64,000 nucleotides of DNA from Muribaculaceae bacterium (GTDB lineage: Bacteria > Bacteroidota > Bacteroidia > Bacteroidales > Muribaculaceae): positions 62,001 through 126,000 of the forward strand of contig JAFYYU010000016.1 of NCBI GenBank assembly GCA_017557425.1, in the 5' to 3' direction. The stretch's first letter is position 1; the number at the start of each line of letters is the position of its first letter. Under the pieces are notes generated by a model that worked only from the letters and a program-made list of their open reading frames with translations, was not told the origin of the DNA and searched no databases. Positions 41,313-49,883 of this stretch are shown here, piece by piece. Both the position numbers and the translations under genes were made by a program.

Positions 41313-42113
41313 ATGATAATCCGAGAAATCACCGATTCCATCGAGAAATTTGCCCCTTTGAGGCTTCAAGAGGAGTGGGACAATGCGGGCATACAGGTAG
41401 GTAACCCCGATGCCGAGATTACGGGCATTCTGCTCTGCACCGATGCTACCGAGGCCGTTGTGGCCGAGGCCATCGAACGCGGCTTCAACCTGGTCATCTC
41501 GCACCATCCGCTCATCTTCCGTGGCCTCAAGAAGATCATGGGACGCACCCCCGTGGAACGTGCGGTGGCCATGGCCATCAAGCACGACATCACCATTTAC
41601 AGCGCCCACACCAACATGGATAGCGCCTGGCAGGGCGTTTCGTTCCGTATGGCCGAAAAGATTGGTATGACCAATTTGACGTTCCTTGACGGCAATCTGG
41701 TGGAGCCCTATGGAGACGTTGATTGTGCCACTGCCGGCTGCGGTGTCATCGGCGACATCGAGCCCGCGCCCGCGCGAGAGGTGCTGAAACGGGTTAAAGA
41801 GGCATTCGAGGTTGGCGCTGTGCGCTACAGCGGCGACGGCAACCGCATGGTAAGCCGTGTTGCCCTGTGCGGCGGGGCAGGCGGATTCCTGCTCGACAAG
41901 GCCGTCGAAGCGGGAGCCCAACTCTATGTCACAGCCGACATGCGTTATCATGATTTTCTGGATAACAACCAGCGCATCGTTGTGGCTGATATCGGGCACT
42001 ATGAGAGCGAGCATTTCACAAAAGAGATTTTTTTAGAGATTATTCAGAAAAAAAGTCCTACCTTTGCAGTCGCTTTCGCAAAAAATGAAACGAACCAAGT
42101 AAATTATTTATAA
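41313..42113 (+). CDS. NIF3/YbgI-like dinuclear metal protein
   Basis: A 266-residue NIF3-family protein. N-terminal EEWDNAGIQVG, then ISHHPLIFRGLKKI (metal-binding His pair) and YSAHTNMDSAWQGV, and at the C-terminus IGHYESEHFTKE. These histidines and acids bind two metal ions within a hexameric toroid. Proposed to be a GTP cyclohydrolase I type 2-like or DNA-associated hydrolase; the reaction is not established. Shorter than NIF3 proteins with the inserted PII-like domain. The zinc-ribbon gene follows after 11 bp, and the two are commonly adjacent in Bacteroidota. Confidence 0.92.
   Translation: MIIREITDSIEKFAPLRLQEEWDNAGIQVGNPDAEITGILLCTDATEAVVAEAIERGFNLVISHHPLIFRGLKKIMGRTPVERAVAMAIKHDITIYSAHTNMDSAWQGVSFRMAEKIGMTNLTFLDGNLVEPYGDVDCATAGCGVIGDIEPAPAREVLKRVKEAFEVGAVRYSGDGNRMVSRVALCGGAGGFLLDKAVEAGAQLYVTADMRYHDFLDNNQRIVVADIGHYESEHFTKEIFLEIIQKKSPTFAVAFAKNETNQVNYL
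42059..42066 (+). promoter_or_regulatory. possible internal -7 box before the zinc-ribbon gene
   Basis: TACCTTTG inside the end of the NIF3 gene, 59 bp before the next ATG. No TTTG at the right distance. Confidence 0.4.
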
Positions 42114-42124
42114 ATCAAAAGGTT

Positions 42125-42895
42125 ATGGCAACAGCAAAGAAAGAACTCACCGTTGAAGAGAAACTCAAAGCGCTCTACGACTTACAGCAAAAACTCTCGG
42201 AAATTGACGCCATCAAGACCCTGAGAGGCGAACTCCCGCAGGAAGTGCAGGACCTGGAAGATGAAATCGCCGGTCTTCAAACCCGCGTGAACAAGTTCGA
42301 GGATGAGGTCGCTGTGCAGCAGGATGAGTTGGCCCGCAATCGCGACATCAAGGCCAAAGCCGAGGAACTGATCGACAAGTACACCGCCGACCAGGACAAC
42401 GTGCGCAACAACCGTGAGTACGACTACCTGACCAAGGAGATCGAGTACCAGACCCTGAATATCGAGCTCGCCGAGAAGAAGATGAATGAGGCTGCACGCC
42501 GCATCGACATCCTCAAGGCCGAAATCGACAAGGCTCAGGAGCAGTGCAACGACCGCGATCACGCCCTAGTCGAGAAGAAGAGCGAGCTGAATGAGATCGT
42601 CTCCGAGAACAAGCAGAAGGAGGAGACTCTGCGCGAGAAGGCCAAAAAGCAGGAAAACAAGATCGAAGAGCGCCTGTTGACCGCTTTCAAGCGCATCCGC
42701 AAGAATACCCGCAACGGCTTGGGTATTGTGGTCGTTCAGCGCAACGCTTGTGGCGGCTGCTTCAACCGCATCCCTGCCCAGAGGCAGATGGAGATCAAGA
42801 TGCACAAGAAGGTCATCGTCTGTGAGTACTGCGGACGCATTCTCATCGATCCCGAACTGGTAGGTATCGCTCCCGAGGAGGCAAAGAACAAATAA
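42125..42895 (+). CDS. C4-type zinc-ribbon coiled-coil protein (DUF164 family)
   Basis: A 256-residue protein. Residues about 10-185 form a long charged coiled coil (heptads of E/K/L). The C-terminal zinc ribbon has C-G-G-C near residue 216 and C-E-Y-C near residue 239, four Cys in two pairs. This is the usual form of the CT398/DUF164 family, which binds nucleic acid or acts with secretion and RNA-processing partners; the function is not settled. Cytosolic. A terminator follows 92 bp after the stop. Confidence 0.9.
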   Translation: MATAKKELTVEEKLKALYDLQQKLSEIDAIKTLRGELPQEVQDLEDEIAGLQTRVNKFEDEVAVQQDELARNRDIKAKAEELIDKYTADQDNVRNNREYDYLTKEIEYQTLNIELAEKKMNEAARRIDILKAEIDKAQEQCNDRDHALVEKKSELNEIVSENKQKEETLREKAKKQENKIEERLLTAFKRIRKNTRNGLGIVVVQRNACGGCFNRIPAQRQMEIKMHKKVIVCEYCGRILIDPELVGIAPEEAKNK

Positions 42896-42986
42896 ATCTC
42901 AGGCCTCCAGGCCTGGAACCAGCGGACAAGACTCAGAAGCCTATCAGCGCTTTAGTATCGAGCCCCCGCCCGCTGTAAGAAACCGC

Positions 42987-43030
42987 AATGGCAGTGTGCC
43001 CCGTGTGGCACGCTGCCATTGTCATTTCCA
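42987..43030 (+). terminator. terminator after the zinc-ribbon gene
   Basis: AATGGCAGTGTGCC (42987-43000), loop CCGTGT, GGCACGCTGCCATT (43007-43020); 14 bp with one wobble, followed by GTCATTTCC. Confidence 0.7.
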
Positions 43031-43053
43031 AATGCGTGTTTATGAGAATGATA

Positions 43054-44049
43054 TCAATGTGATCCGGTTAACAGCATATCGATGATTTCGGTCACATCCG
43101 AGATGGTGATTTTGCCATCCCCGTCAACATCACCATCACCGGCGATTGGCGTCTCGGCCAGCAGGTAGTCGATGAGTGCCGTTACATCACTGATGGTGAC
43201 GTTGCCATCGCCATCCACATCACCCACAAGGCCTGCAATGCCGTTGGTGCCGTACAGAGGCACGCGATTATAGGTCATGAAGCGCTGTGACTCGTTGTTG
43301 CCGCCCGAGCCATAGAAAAAGATGGCGTCGTTGGGATCCCATTCGGCAATATAGGTTTCCCTCAACGTGAGTATCTGGTTGGCAATGATCATATCTTGGT
43401 CAAAGCGTCCTTCAGGGAGATCAGGGCCAGTATATTCCAGGAACAGGGCAAACAGCGATGATTCTTTTTTCAGGGCGCCGTTGCGTTTGTATAAAGTGCC
43501 GTTTTTAGCCGATAAATGTGAGCCGAAAGCGTTGGTATTGTAACAGGTGACCATATACACGTCATAAGTCTTGCCGTCAACCACCCTTTTATCGTTCCAG
43601 CTCCAACTGATGTTGGATGAGGTGGGCAGGCGGTCTCCCTGCAGATAAAAGATTTCGTTGTAGTCTTCATCTACTGTGACGTTTAGCCAGATGTCCTCGG
43701 GCAGATATATTTCACATTGGAAAGAGTTGTAAGTGATTTCATTGTACAGGTCACCGGCAGCATTATAGGCGATGGGGGTTAACGACTGTACCGCTTCATT
43801 CTGGTAAATCTCATCATCATCAAGATAGAACCACACGGTTTGGGTATTGCCGCTTTGAAATGAAACCTTGTTGACATGGGTCTTGCCATTGTATTCATTC
43901 TGGGTGAACAGGTGGTCATGGGTGGCCTGACCGGTCAATGCAGGTGTGCCATCGACCTGATTAGCATACTCACCTGTAGAAACTTGCGCCATAGCCGTAG
44001 ATGCCAGCGATGCGGCTACGGCAAGAAATAGAAGCATTATTCGGTTCAT
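43054..44049 (-). CDS. secreted protein with C-terminal dockerin-like repeats
   Basis: 331 residues starting MNRIMLLFLAVAASLASTAMAQ, a clear Sec signal peptide with AMA-Q cleavage; a longer frame upstream starts inside the leader. The middle is strand-rich with many Tyr/Asn and no known catalytic motif. The last 60 residues are two calcium-binding dockerin-type units: DVDGDGNVTISDVTALIDYLL and DVDGDGKITISDVTEIIDMLL. In Bacteroidales such tails are common on extracellular proteins even without cohesins. A separate protein at 53554 carries the same type of repeats at its N-terminus. Confidence 0.85.
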   Translation of the reverse strand: MNRIMLLFLAVAASLASTAMAQVSTGEYANQVDGTPALTGQATHDHLFTQNEYNGKTHVNKVSFQSGNTQTVWFYLDDDEIYQNEAVQSLTPIAYNAAGDLYNEITYNSFQCEIYLPEDIWLNVTVDEDYNEIFYLQGDRLPTSSNISWSWNDKRVVDGKTYDVYMVTCYNTNAFGSHLSAKNGTLYKRNGALKKESSLFALFLEYTGPDLPEGRFDQDMIIANQILTLRETYIAEWDPNDAIFFYGSGGNNESQRFMTYNRVPLYGTNGIAGLVGDVDGDGNVTISDVTALIDYLLAETPIAGDGDVDGDGKITISDVTEIIDMLLTGSH

Positions 44050-44083
44050 AGTATGTAAATGTTTTTTGTTGTTATTGATGTGG

Positions 44084-44115
44084 CAAAGATAGTGAATTGA
44101 AAACGATTTCACAAG
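44084..44115 (-). promoter_or_regulatory. promoter of the dockerin-type gene
   Basis: Minus strand: TATCTTTG (44091-44084) with CTTG (44115-44112) 20 nt upstream. It confirms the short start at 44049. Confidence 0.75.
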
Positions 44116-44202
44116 TCTATTCTGATAAATAGTTGCAATTGGTTGCCTATCGAACCTGGTTAACCTCCACTGTCGTCAGCCGGTGTCGTCTGGCGGTCGG
44201 GA

Positions 44203-44240
44203 AAAGAAAAAGGCTTAAAGGTTTGTCCTTAAAGCCTTTC
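44203..44240 (-). terminator. terminator of the lemA-TPM cluster
   Basis: Minus strand: AAAGGCTTTAAGG and CCTTTAAGCCTTT arms around ACAAA, then TTTTTCTTTTC. It lies 23 bp after the TPM stop. Confidence 0.75.
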
Positions 44241-44262
44241 TGTGAATTTGATGTGATGGGGG

Positions 44263-45063
44263 TTACCAGCTGCCGCCTCCGCCGCCTCCGCCGAAGGAGC
44301 CACCTCCGAAGCCTCCCCAGCCTCCACCGCCGCTCCAGCCACCGCCGCCGCTCCATGACGAGCCGCCGCGATTCCAGTCGCTGCCGGTAGTGAAGATGAT
44401 GGGTCCGCCCCAGGTGCCGGTGTCACCATTGTTGCGGTTGCCGCCACCGTTTTGGTTGCTCTTGTGGGCCAGGTACATGAAGAAGGCGAAAATGAGAATG
44501 AACATGATCAGGGCAAACAGGGCCCCATCATCATTCTGGTTGGCGTAGTCTTCCTCGTTATACTCGCCTGTGGCCAGGTCCCGAACGACTTTGGCTCCGG
44601 CCCATACGCCACCCAGGTAGTCATTCTCCTTGAAATAAGGAATCATCTCCTGGTTGACGATGCGGGTGCTGGTAGCGTCGGTAATGGCGCCTTCCAGGCC
44701 GTAGCCCGGAGCGATAAAGGCCTCGCCCTTGCTGTCGGCGGTTTTAGGTTTGATGAGGATGACAACGCCGTTGTTGTTGCCTTTCTTGCCCACGCCCCAT
44801 TGCTGGCCGATGTTGTAGGCCATCCACGCCTTGTCGTAGCCGCCGAAGTCGTCCATGGTGACCACGCAGATCTGGTTGCTGGTCTCCATGGCGATTTTTT
44901 CCAGCGAGTCTTCCAGCCACTGGCAATCACCCAAAATGCCGGCAAAGTCGTTGACCAGCCGTGGAGGGTTGGGCCGGGCAGGCACCTGAGCCATCGCTGC
45001 TAGCGCGGTAATGCACAGCAGAGCTATTGTCAAGAGCCGTCGGGCTTTATTCCATGTTGCCAT
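44263..45063 (-). CDS. TPM-domain membrane protein with Gly-rich tail
   Basis: About 267 residues from MATWNKARRLL at 45063; it overlaps the upstream gene by 17 bp. A signal peptide ends at AAMAQ. The TPM domain covers about 25-150 (VNDFAGILGDCQWLEDSLEK, QICVVTMDDFGGYDKAWMAY, GVVILIKP, FIAPGYGLEGAI). One membrane helix (FALIMFILIFAFFMYLA) follows, and the C-terminus is a long Gly/Ser/Trp-rich stretch (GGGGWGGFGGGSF). This is the YgcG-type layout: a periplasmic TPM domain anchored by one helix. TPM proteins often accompany LemA; a role in photosystem repair is known for plant homologues only. Confidence 0.88.
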   Translation of the reverse strand: MATWNKARRLLTIALLCITALAAMAQVPARPNPPRLVNDFAGILGDCQWLEDSLEKIAMETSNQICVVTMDDFGGYDKAWMAYNIGQQWGVGKKGNNNGVVILIKPKTADSKGEAFIAPGYGLEGAITDATSTRIVNQEMIPYFKENDYLGGVWAGAKVVRDLATGEYNEEDYANQNDDGALFALIMFILIFAFFMYLAHKSNQNGGGNRNNGDTGTWGGPIIFTTGSDWNRGGSSWSGGGGWSGGGGWGGFGGGSFGGGGGGGSW

Positions 45064-45529
45064 AGTCCTCGTCATGATCATCATCGTCGTCAATGTCGTC
45101 AAAGGTGACCTCGTTGCTCAACTCGTTCTCGTCATCACGCTCGCCGGGGAAATACTCCGACAGGCGCTCGCCCATGCGGGCGATGATAGCACACAGGCCG
45201 TCAACGGGCCTGCCTGCCTTTAGGTAGCGTGTCAATTCCTCCACTTCGCCGTCCCAGAAGCCCTCGGGCACCGCTTCGTTGATTGCCGTGTCGCCCAGGA
45301 TCGCCAATTTGCGGTCTTCATAGGCGACAAAAATCAGTACCGCATTGCGGCGCTTGGTGGTGTACAGGTGCAGCCTGTTGAAGGTCTTGACGGCACGCTT
45401 CATCACATTGCGCCGGCACCGTGGCGTCACATGAACACAGATTTCTCCTGTCGTGTGACGCTCGGCATCGGTAATGGCGTCGGCTATGCGCCGTTGTCCT
45501 TCGGGAGGGATGAAATCGGCCAGTGCCAT
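45047..45529 (-). CDS. second TPM-domain protein
   Basis: A 160-residue protein without signal peptide: MALADFIPPEGQRRIADAI, then ITDAERHTTGEICVHVTPRC, and NAVLIFVAYEDRKLAILGDT, matching TPM strands and helices. It ends in an acidic tail (FDDIDDDDDHDEDYGNME). It lies between lemA and the first TPM gene with 3-bp spacing to lemA, so all three form one operon. Confidence 0.88.
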   Translation of the reverse strand: MALADFIPPEGQRRIADAITDAERHTTGEICVHVTPRCRRNVMKRAVKTFNRLHLYTTKRRNAVLIFVAYEDRKLAILGDTAINEAVPEGFWDGEVEELTRYLKAGRPVDGLCAIIARMGERLSEYFPGERDDENELSNEVTFDDIDDDDDHDEDYGNME

Positions 45530-45532
45530 CGG

Positions 45533-46141
45533 TTACTTGGTCTCGCTGGTGCCAAAGTCCACCTTAGGAGCCTTGTCGGCACCCTCTTGAGCCTGGAAAT
45601 AAGGCTTGTCACCGAAGCTGAAAATGCTGGCGATGATATTGGTGGGGAAGGTGCGGCGCTTGGTGTTGTACTCACGGGCCACCTCGTTGAACTTGTTGCG
45701 CTCAACGGCAATGCGGTTCTCGGTGCCTTCCAGCTGACTTTGGAGTTCCAGGAAGTTCTGATTAGCCTTCAAGTCGGGATAGTTCTCGGCTACAGCGATG
45801 AGTCGGCTCAGTGCATTGGTCACGTCACCCTGTGCAGCCTGATACTTTTGCAGATCCTCAGGAGTCATGTTGGAGGGATCGATGGTCACCTTAGTGGCAT
45901 TGGCGCGTGCCTCGATGACACCTTCCAGGGTCTCCTGCTCGTGCTTGGCATAGCCCTTAACGGTCTCTACCAGGTTGGGAATGAGGTCAGCACGACGCTG
46001 ATACACGTTTTCCACTTGGGCCCATGCGGTCTCAACATTCTCTTCAGATGATACGAGTCCGTTATAGCCGTTCTTTACCCAGCCAAACAGTGCGAGGGCG
46101 ATGACGCCCAGGACAATAAGTCCGATACAACCTTTTTTCAT
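45533..46141 (-). CDS. lemA: LemA family protein
   Basis: A 202-residue LemA protein. An N-terminal membrane helix (CIGLIVLGVIALALFGWV) is followed by the helical LemA domain with NVETAWAQVENVYQRRADLI, PNLVETVKGYAKHE, NPDLKANQNFLELQSQLEGT-type motif near 120-140 and VAREYNTKRRTFP. It is anchored to the inner membrane with the bundle outside. The molecular role is poorly known. First gene of the lemA-TPM-TPM operon. Confidence 0.95.
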   Translation of the reverse strand: MKKGCIGLIVLGVIALALFGWVKNGYNGLVSSEENVETAWAQVENVYQRRADLIPNLVETVKGYAKHEQETLEGVIEARANATKVTIDPSNMTPEDLQKYQAAQGDVTNALSRLIAVAENYPDLKANQNFLELQSQLEGTENRIAVERNKFNEVAREYNTKRRTFPTNIIASIFSFGDKPYFQAQEGADKAPKVDFGTSETK

Positions 46142-46187
46142 TGTCTATTTATTTTTTAAATGAATAATAATATGTTTCTACAAATGG

Positions 46188-46195
46188 CAAATGTA
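46188..46195 (-). promoter_or_regulatory. -7 box of the lemA operon
   Basis: Minus strand TACATTTG, 47 bp before the lemA start; a TTG lies about 22 nt upstream. Confidence 0.5.
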
Positions 46196-46320
46196 CATAA
46201 TACTTGGCAATCCCTTGCAACATTTGTGCCATTTTTTAGAAAAAATATTGATAAGTGGATTTTGAACCCTTTTACGGTTTATCGGTTTTGTATAGAATAA
46301 TCGGTTTTTTGTCGAATATT

Positions 46321-46352
46321 TTTGCGTGATTTTGCCCGTTTTAATACTTTTG
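46321..46352 (+). promoter_or_regulatory. promoter of the TolC-MacAB operon
   Basis: TTTG (46321-46324), 20 nt, TACTTTTG (46345-46352); 34 bp before the ATG. Confidence 0.8.
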
Positions 46353-46385
46353 TGTCATTCAAATCACACATAACCTAATTAGAAC

Positions 46386-47792
46386 ATGAAATCTATAGAA
46401 AAGTTAATCATGGCCGGATGGCTAGTGACTTTGAGCCCGTTTGTGGCTAATGCTCAGGACAGTGTGGCTACAGCACCCGCAACGGTGCCTGCCGCAGTCC
46501 CGGTGGCCTATCAGGAAAAACCTTTTACGTGGACGTTGCAGGACTGCATCGACTGGGCCAAACAGCAGAACATCACTATCCAGCGCAACAAGGTGAACGT
46601 GCGCAGTTTGGCGCTTGATCTGGAAAACGCCAGGAACAACCGCCTGCCCACCGTGAATTTCTCGAGCAACCAGCAGGTGGGTTACCGCCCGTTCCAGGAA
46701 ACACACAGCAGCGTCATCGGCAGTGAAGTCATCAGTTCGAGCAACCGGACCAGCTATAGCGGCAGCTATGGCGTGAATGCCTCGATGAGTCTGTACGACG
46801 GCGGGCAGATCAAGAACAACATCAAGTTGGCGGAAATCAATTCGCAGATTGCCGAGCTCAATGTGCTCGCCAGTGAGTTGTCCATCGAGGAGCAGATCAC
46901 ACAGCTGTATGTGCAAATCCTTTACTCACAGGACGCCGTAACCCAGGATGATGAACTCATTGCCTTGGGGCAGGTGCAGCTCGACCGTGCCAAGGCATTG
47001 AAGAAGGCCGGCTTGCTCAACAAGGCCGACGTGTCGCAGCTGGAGTCACAACTTGCTCAGGACAAATACCAGAAAGTCGCCGATGAGACGACCCTGGACA
47101 ACTACCGCCTGCAACTCAAGCAAATCATGGAGCTTGACGGCGACGAGAGCCTTGTCCTTGCTGACCCCACTCTCGAGAATGATGTCCTTGCCGAGCTGCC
47201 CAGCAAACAGGCCGTTTATCAGCACGCTGTCGAGAACCGCCCCGAAATCAAGGCACAACAGCTGGCGATGGACCGCACCTATATCGATGAGAAAATCGCC
47301 GAAGCGGGCAACAAGCCTAACCTGAGTGCCAGCGCCGGCATCAACACGAGCAACATGAGCGGAAACGGAAACATGTTCAACCAGCTGAAGAACCAGTGGA
47401 ACAATGGCATCGGTGTGACGTTGAGCATCCCCATCTGGGACCACGGCAAGACCAAGAATGCTGTCGCCAAGGCTCGCCTTGAGCGCGAGAGCACCTATTT
47501 GGATATGATAGATACCCAAAAGTCGCTCTGGAAGACGATTGAGAACTACTGGCTCCAGGCCCGTAACAGCCAGCAACGTTACATCGCTGCCAAGGAGAAT
47601 GTGGACTACTGCCGTGAGAGCTACAACTTGACAAGCGAACAGTTCCGCCTGGGCATGAAAAACATCGTGGAATTGACGCAGGACAAGACTAACCTGAGCA
47701 GTGCCACCCAACAGATGCTGCAAGCCAAGTACACGGCATTGCTCAATATCGCCATGCTCAAGTACTACAACGGTGAGAGCATCGCTTTTTAA
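46386..47792 (+). CDS. TolC-family outer membrane efflux protein
   Basis: A 468-residue TolC-like protein. The signal peptide ends at ANAQ (about residue 24). Two similar halves each carry long helices and strands, with the OEP pattern TLQDCIDWAKQQNITIQRNK, LYDGGQIKNNIKLAE and the repeat SIPIWDHGKTKNAVAKARLE later. TolC trimers form the outer membrane channel for ABC or RND pumps. It leads an operon with a membrane-fusion protein and a MacB-type ABC transporter, so it is the outer part of that export system. Confidence 0.93.
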   Translation: MKSIEKLIMAGWLVTLSPFVANAQDSVATAPATVPAAVPVAYQEKPFTWTLQDCIDWAKQQNITIQRNKVNVRSLALDLENARNNRLPTVNFSSNQQVGYRPFQETHSSVIGSEVISSSNRTSYSGSYGVNASMSLYDGGQIKNNIKLAEINSQIAELNVLASELSIEEQITQLYVQILYSQDAVTQDDELIALGQVQLDRAKALKKAGLLNKADVSQLESQLAQDKYQKVADETTLDNYRLQLKQIMELDGDESLVLADPTLENDVLAELPSKQAVYQHAVENRPEIKAQQLAMDRTYIDEKIAEAGNKPNLSASAGINTSNMSGNGNMFNQLKNQWNNGIGVTLSIPIWDHGKTKNAVAKARLERESTYLDMIDTQKSLWKTIENYWLQARNSQQRYIAAKENVDYCRESYNLTSEQFRLGMKNIVELTQDKTNLSSATQQMLQAKYTALLNIAMLKYYNGESIAF

Positions 47793-47825
47793 TCAACAGA
47801 AATTCACAATAAAACGAACAAGATA

Positions 47826-49046
47826 ATGAAAAAGAAAACCATCATCATTCTGGTACTGGCCGCATTGCTGCTGGCATTGGCCGCTTTCTTCATGCTGGGC
47901 AAAAAGAAGGCCGAGAGTAAAATCAGTTTCCAGACAACCAAGGTGACCACGGTCGATATCTCGACCAGCATCACCGCCACGGGGACCATCGAGGCCGTAA
48001 CGACGGTCGAAGTGGGTACCCAGGTTTCGGGTATTGTCAGCAAACTGTACGTTGATTACAACAGCGTGGTTAAGAAGGGTCAGGTCATCGCTGTGCTTGA
48101 CCGAACCAACCTGACGAGTGAACTGACATCGGCTCAGGCCAACCTGCGCAGCGCGCAGACCGAGCTGGACTATCAAAAGAAGAACTACGCCCGCTATGCC
48201 GAACTTAAGCAAAAAGACCTCGTGAGCGCCGCCGAGTATGACGTGGCGCTGCAGAGTTACCGCAAGGCCCAGGAGAGCGTTAAGGTAGCCCAGCAGAGCG
48301 TGTCGCGCGCCAAGACCAACTTGGGCTATGCAACCATCTATTCACCCATCGACGGCATCGTCATCAGCAAATCGGTCGAGGAAGGACAGACCGTGGCCGC
48401 TTCTTTCAGCACCCCCACGCTGTTCACCATTGCCAAGGACTTGACCGATATGCAGTGTATCGCTAACGTTGACGAGGCCGACATCGGCGGTGTGAAAGAG
48501 GGCCAGCGCGTGACCTTTACCGTCGATGCCTTCCCCGATGACGTCTTCTCGGGCACTGTGAAGCAGGTACGCCAGAATGCCACGACCACCAACAATGTGG
48601 TAACCTATGAGGTGGTGATTTCGGCCCCCAACGCCGACCTGAAACTCAAACCGGGCCTCACGGCCAACGTGACCATCTTCACGATGGAGCGCAGTGGGGT
48701 GGTGAGCGTGCCCAGCGCGGCGTTGCGTTTCACTCCCGAGCCTAGCATCATCGGCAAGAAATATGTCATCAAGGATGTGCCTGCCGAAAAGAAACTGTGG
48801 ACCCTCGAAGGCAATGTCTTCACTGCCCACAAGGTGGAAACCGGCATTACCGACGGTGTGCACACCGAGATCAAGAGCGGCCTTGAGGAAGGCACTACCG
48901 TTGTGCTCGACCTCATCGTGGGACGTCCCGAAGGCGAAATGATGCCCGAGGGAGGTAATGACGAGAACTCGCCGTTCATGCCGGGCCCGCCCAACCGCAA
49001 CAAGAACAAAAGCGGTGGCAAGGCTCCCAGCGGCGGTCCCAAATAA
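47826..49046 (+). CDS. MacA-like periplasmic adaptor (HlyD family)
   Basis: A 406-residue membrane-fusion protein: an N-terminal anchor helix (IIILVLAALLLALAAFFML), barrel-sandwich halves (TIEAVTTVEVGTQVSGIVSK ... and IYSPIDGIVISKSVEEGQTV) around a coiled coil (about 100-165), then a beta-barrel and a Gly/Pro/Asn-rich C-tail (PNRNKNKSGG). Links the inner membrane MacB pump to the TolC channel. 33 bp after the TolC gene. Confidence 0.93.
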   Translation: MKKKTIIILVLAALLLALAAFFMLGKKKAESKISFQTTKVTTVDISTSITATGTIEAVTTVEVGTQVSGIVSKLYVDYNSVVKKGQVIAVLDRTNLTSELTSAQANLRSAQTELDYQKKNYARYAELKQKDLVSAAEYDVALQSYRKAQESVKVAQQSVSRAKTNLGYATIYSPIDGIVISKSVEEGQTVAASFSTPTLFTIAKDLTDMQCIANVDEADIGGVKEGQRVTFTVDAFPDDVFSGTVKQVRQNATTTNNVVTYEVVISAPNADLKLKPGLTANVTIFTMERSGVVSVPSAALRFTPEPSIIGKKYVIKDVPAEKKLWTLEGNVFTAHKVETGITDGVHTEIKSGLEEGTTVVLDLIVGRPEGEMMPEGGNDENSPFMPGPPNRNKNKSGGKAPSGGPK

Positions 49047-49070
49047 TCAACCGCGTCAATCCTATCAGTT

Positions 49071-49817
49071 ATGGCACAAAAACCCATTATCGAGTTGGAT
49101 AACATACGCCGCGACTTTGTGGTGGGTGAGGAGGTGGTACATGCCTTGCGTGGCGTCTCCTTCACCATCAACGAGGGCGAGTTTGTCACCATCATGGGCA
49201 CTTCGGGCTCGGGAAAATCTACCCTGCTGAACATCTTGGGATGTCTGGACACGCCCACGAGCGGGGAATACAAACTTGACGGAACGCCCGTCCGTACCAT
49301 GAGCAAACCGCAGCGTGCGATACTCAGGAACCGCAAAATCGGTTTTGTCTTCCAGAACTACAACCTGCTGGCCAAGACCACCGCTGTCGAGAACGTGGAG
49401 CTGCCGCTCATGTATAACGGCAGCGTGAGTGCCCGTGAGCGCCGCGAGCGTGCAGTCACTGCCCTGCAGCGTGTGGGATTGGGTGACCGCCTGAACCACA
49501 AGAGCAACCAGATGTCGGGTGGACAGATGCAGCGCGTGGCCATTGCGCGTGCGCTGGTCAACGACCCCGCCGTCATCCTTGCCGATGAGGCGACGGGTAA
49601 CCTGGACACTCGGACGTCGTTCGAGATCCTGGTTTTGTTCCAGGAGCTGCATGCCGAGGGGCGTACCATCATCTTTGTGACGCACAACCCCGAGATCGCC
49701 GAATACTCGACGCGCACCATCAACCTGCGCGACGGCAAGGTGCGTGACGACGTGGTGAACCACAAGATCCTCAATGCCGCCGAGAAACTGGCTACCCTGC
49801 CTGTCAACGATGATTAG
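49071..49817 (+). CDS. MacB/LolD-like ABC ATP-binding subunit
   Basis: A 248-residue ABC ATPase: Walker A GTSGSGKST near residue 43, Q-loop FQNYNLLAKT, signature LNHKSNQMSGGQMQRVAIAR and Walker B AVILADEATGNLDT. This is the stand-alone MacB/LolD branch that drives a separate FtsX-type permease (next gene). All motifs intact. Confidence 0.95.
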   Translation: MAQKPIIELDNIRRDFVVGEEVVHALRGVSFTINEGEFVTIMGTSGSGKSTLLNILGCLDTPTSGEYKLDGTPVRTMSKPQRAILRNRKIGFVFQNYNLLAKTTAVENVELPLMYNGSVSARERRERAVTALQRVGLGDRLNHKSNQMSGGQMQRVAIARALVNDPAVILADEATGNLDTRTSFEILVLFQELHAEGRTIIFVTHNPEIAEYSTRTINLRDGKVRDDVVNHKILNAAEKLATLPVNDD

Positions 49818-49883
49818 ATTAATGATTAGAGATTAGTGAGCGCCACCGCGACAAGTGACTAAAAAAATAAAAACTGAAATAAA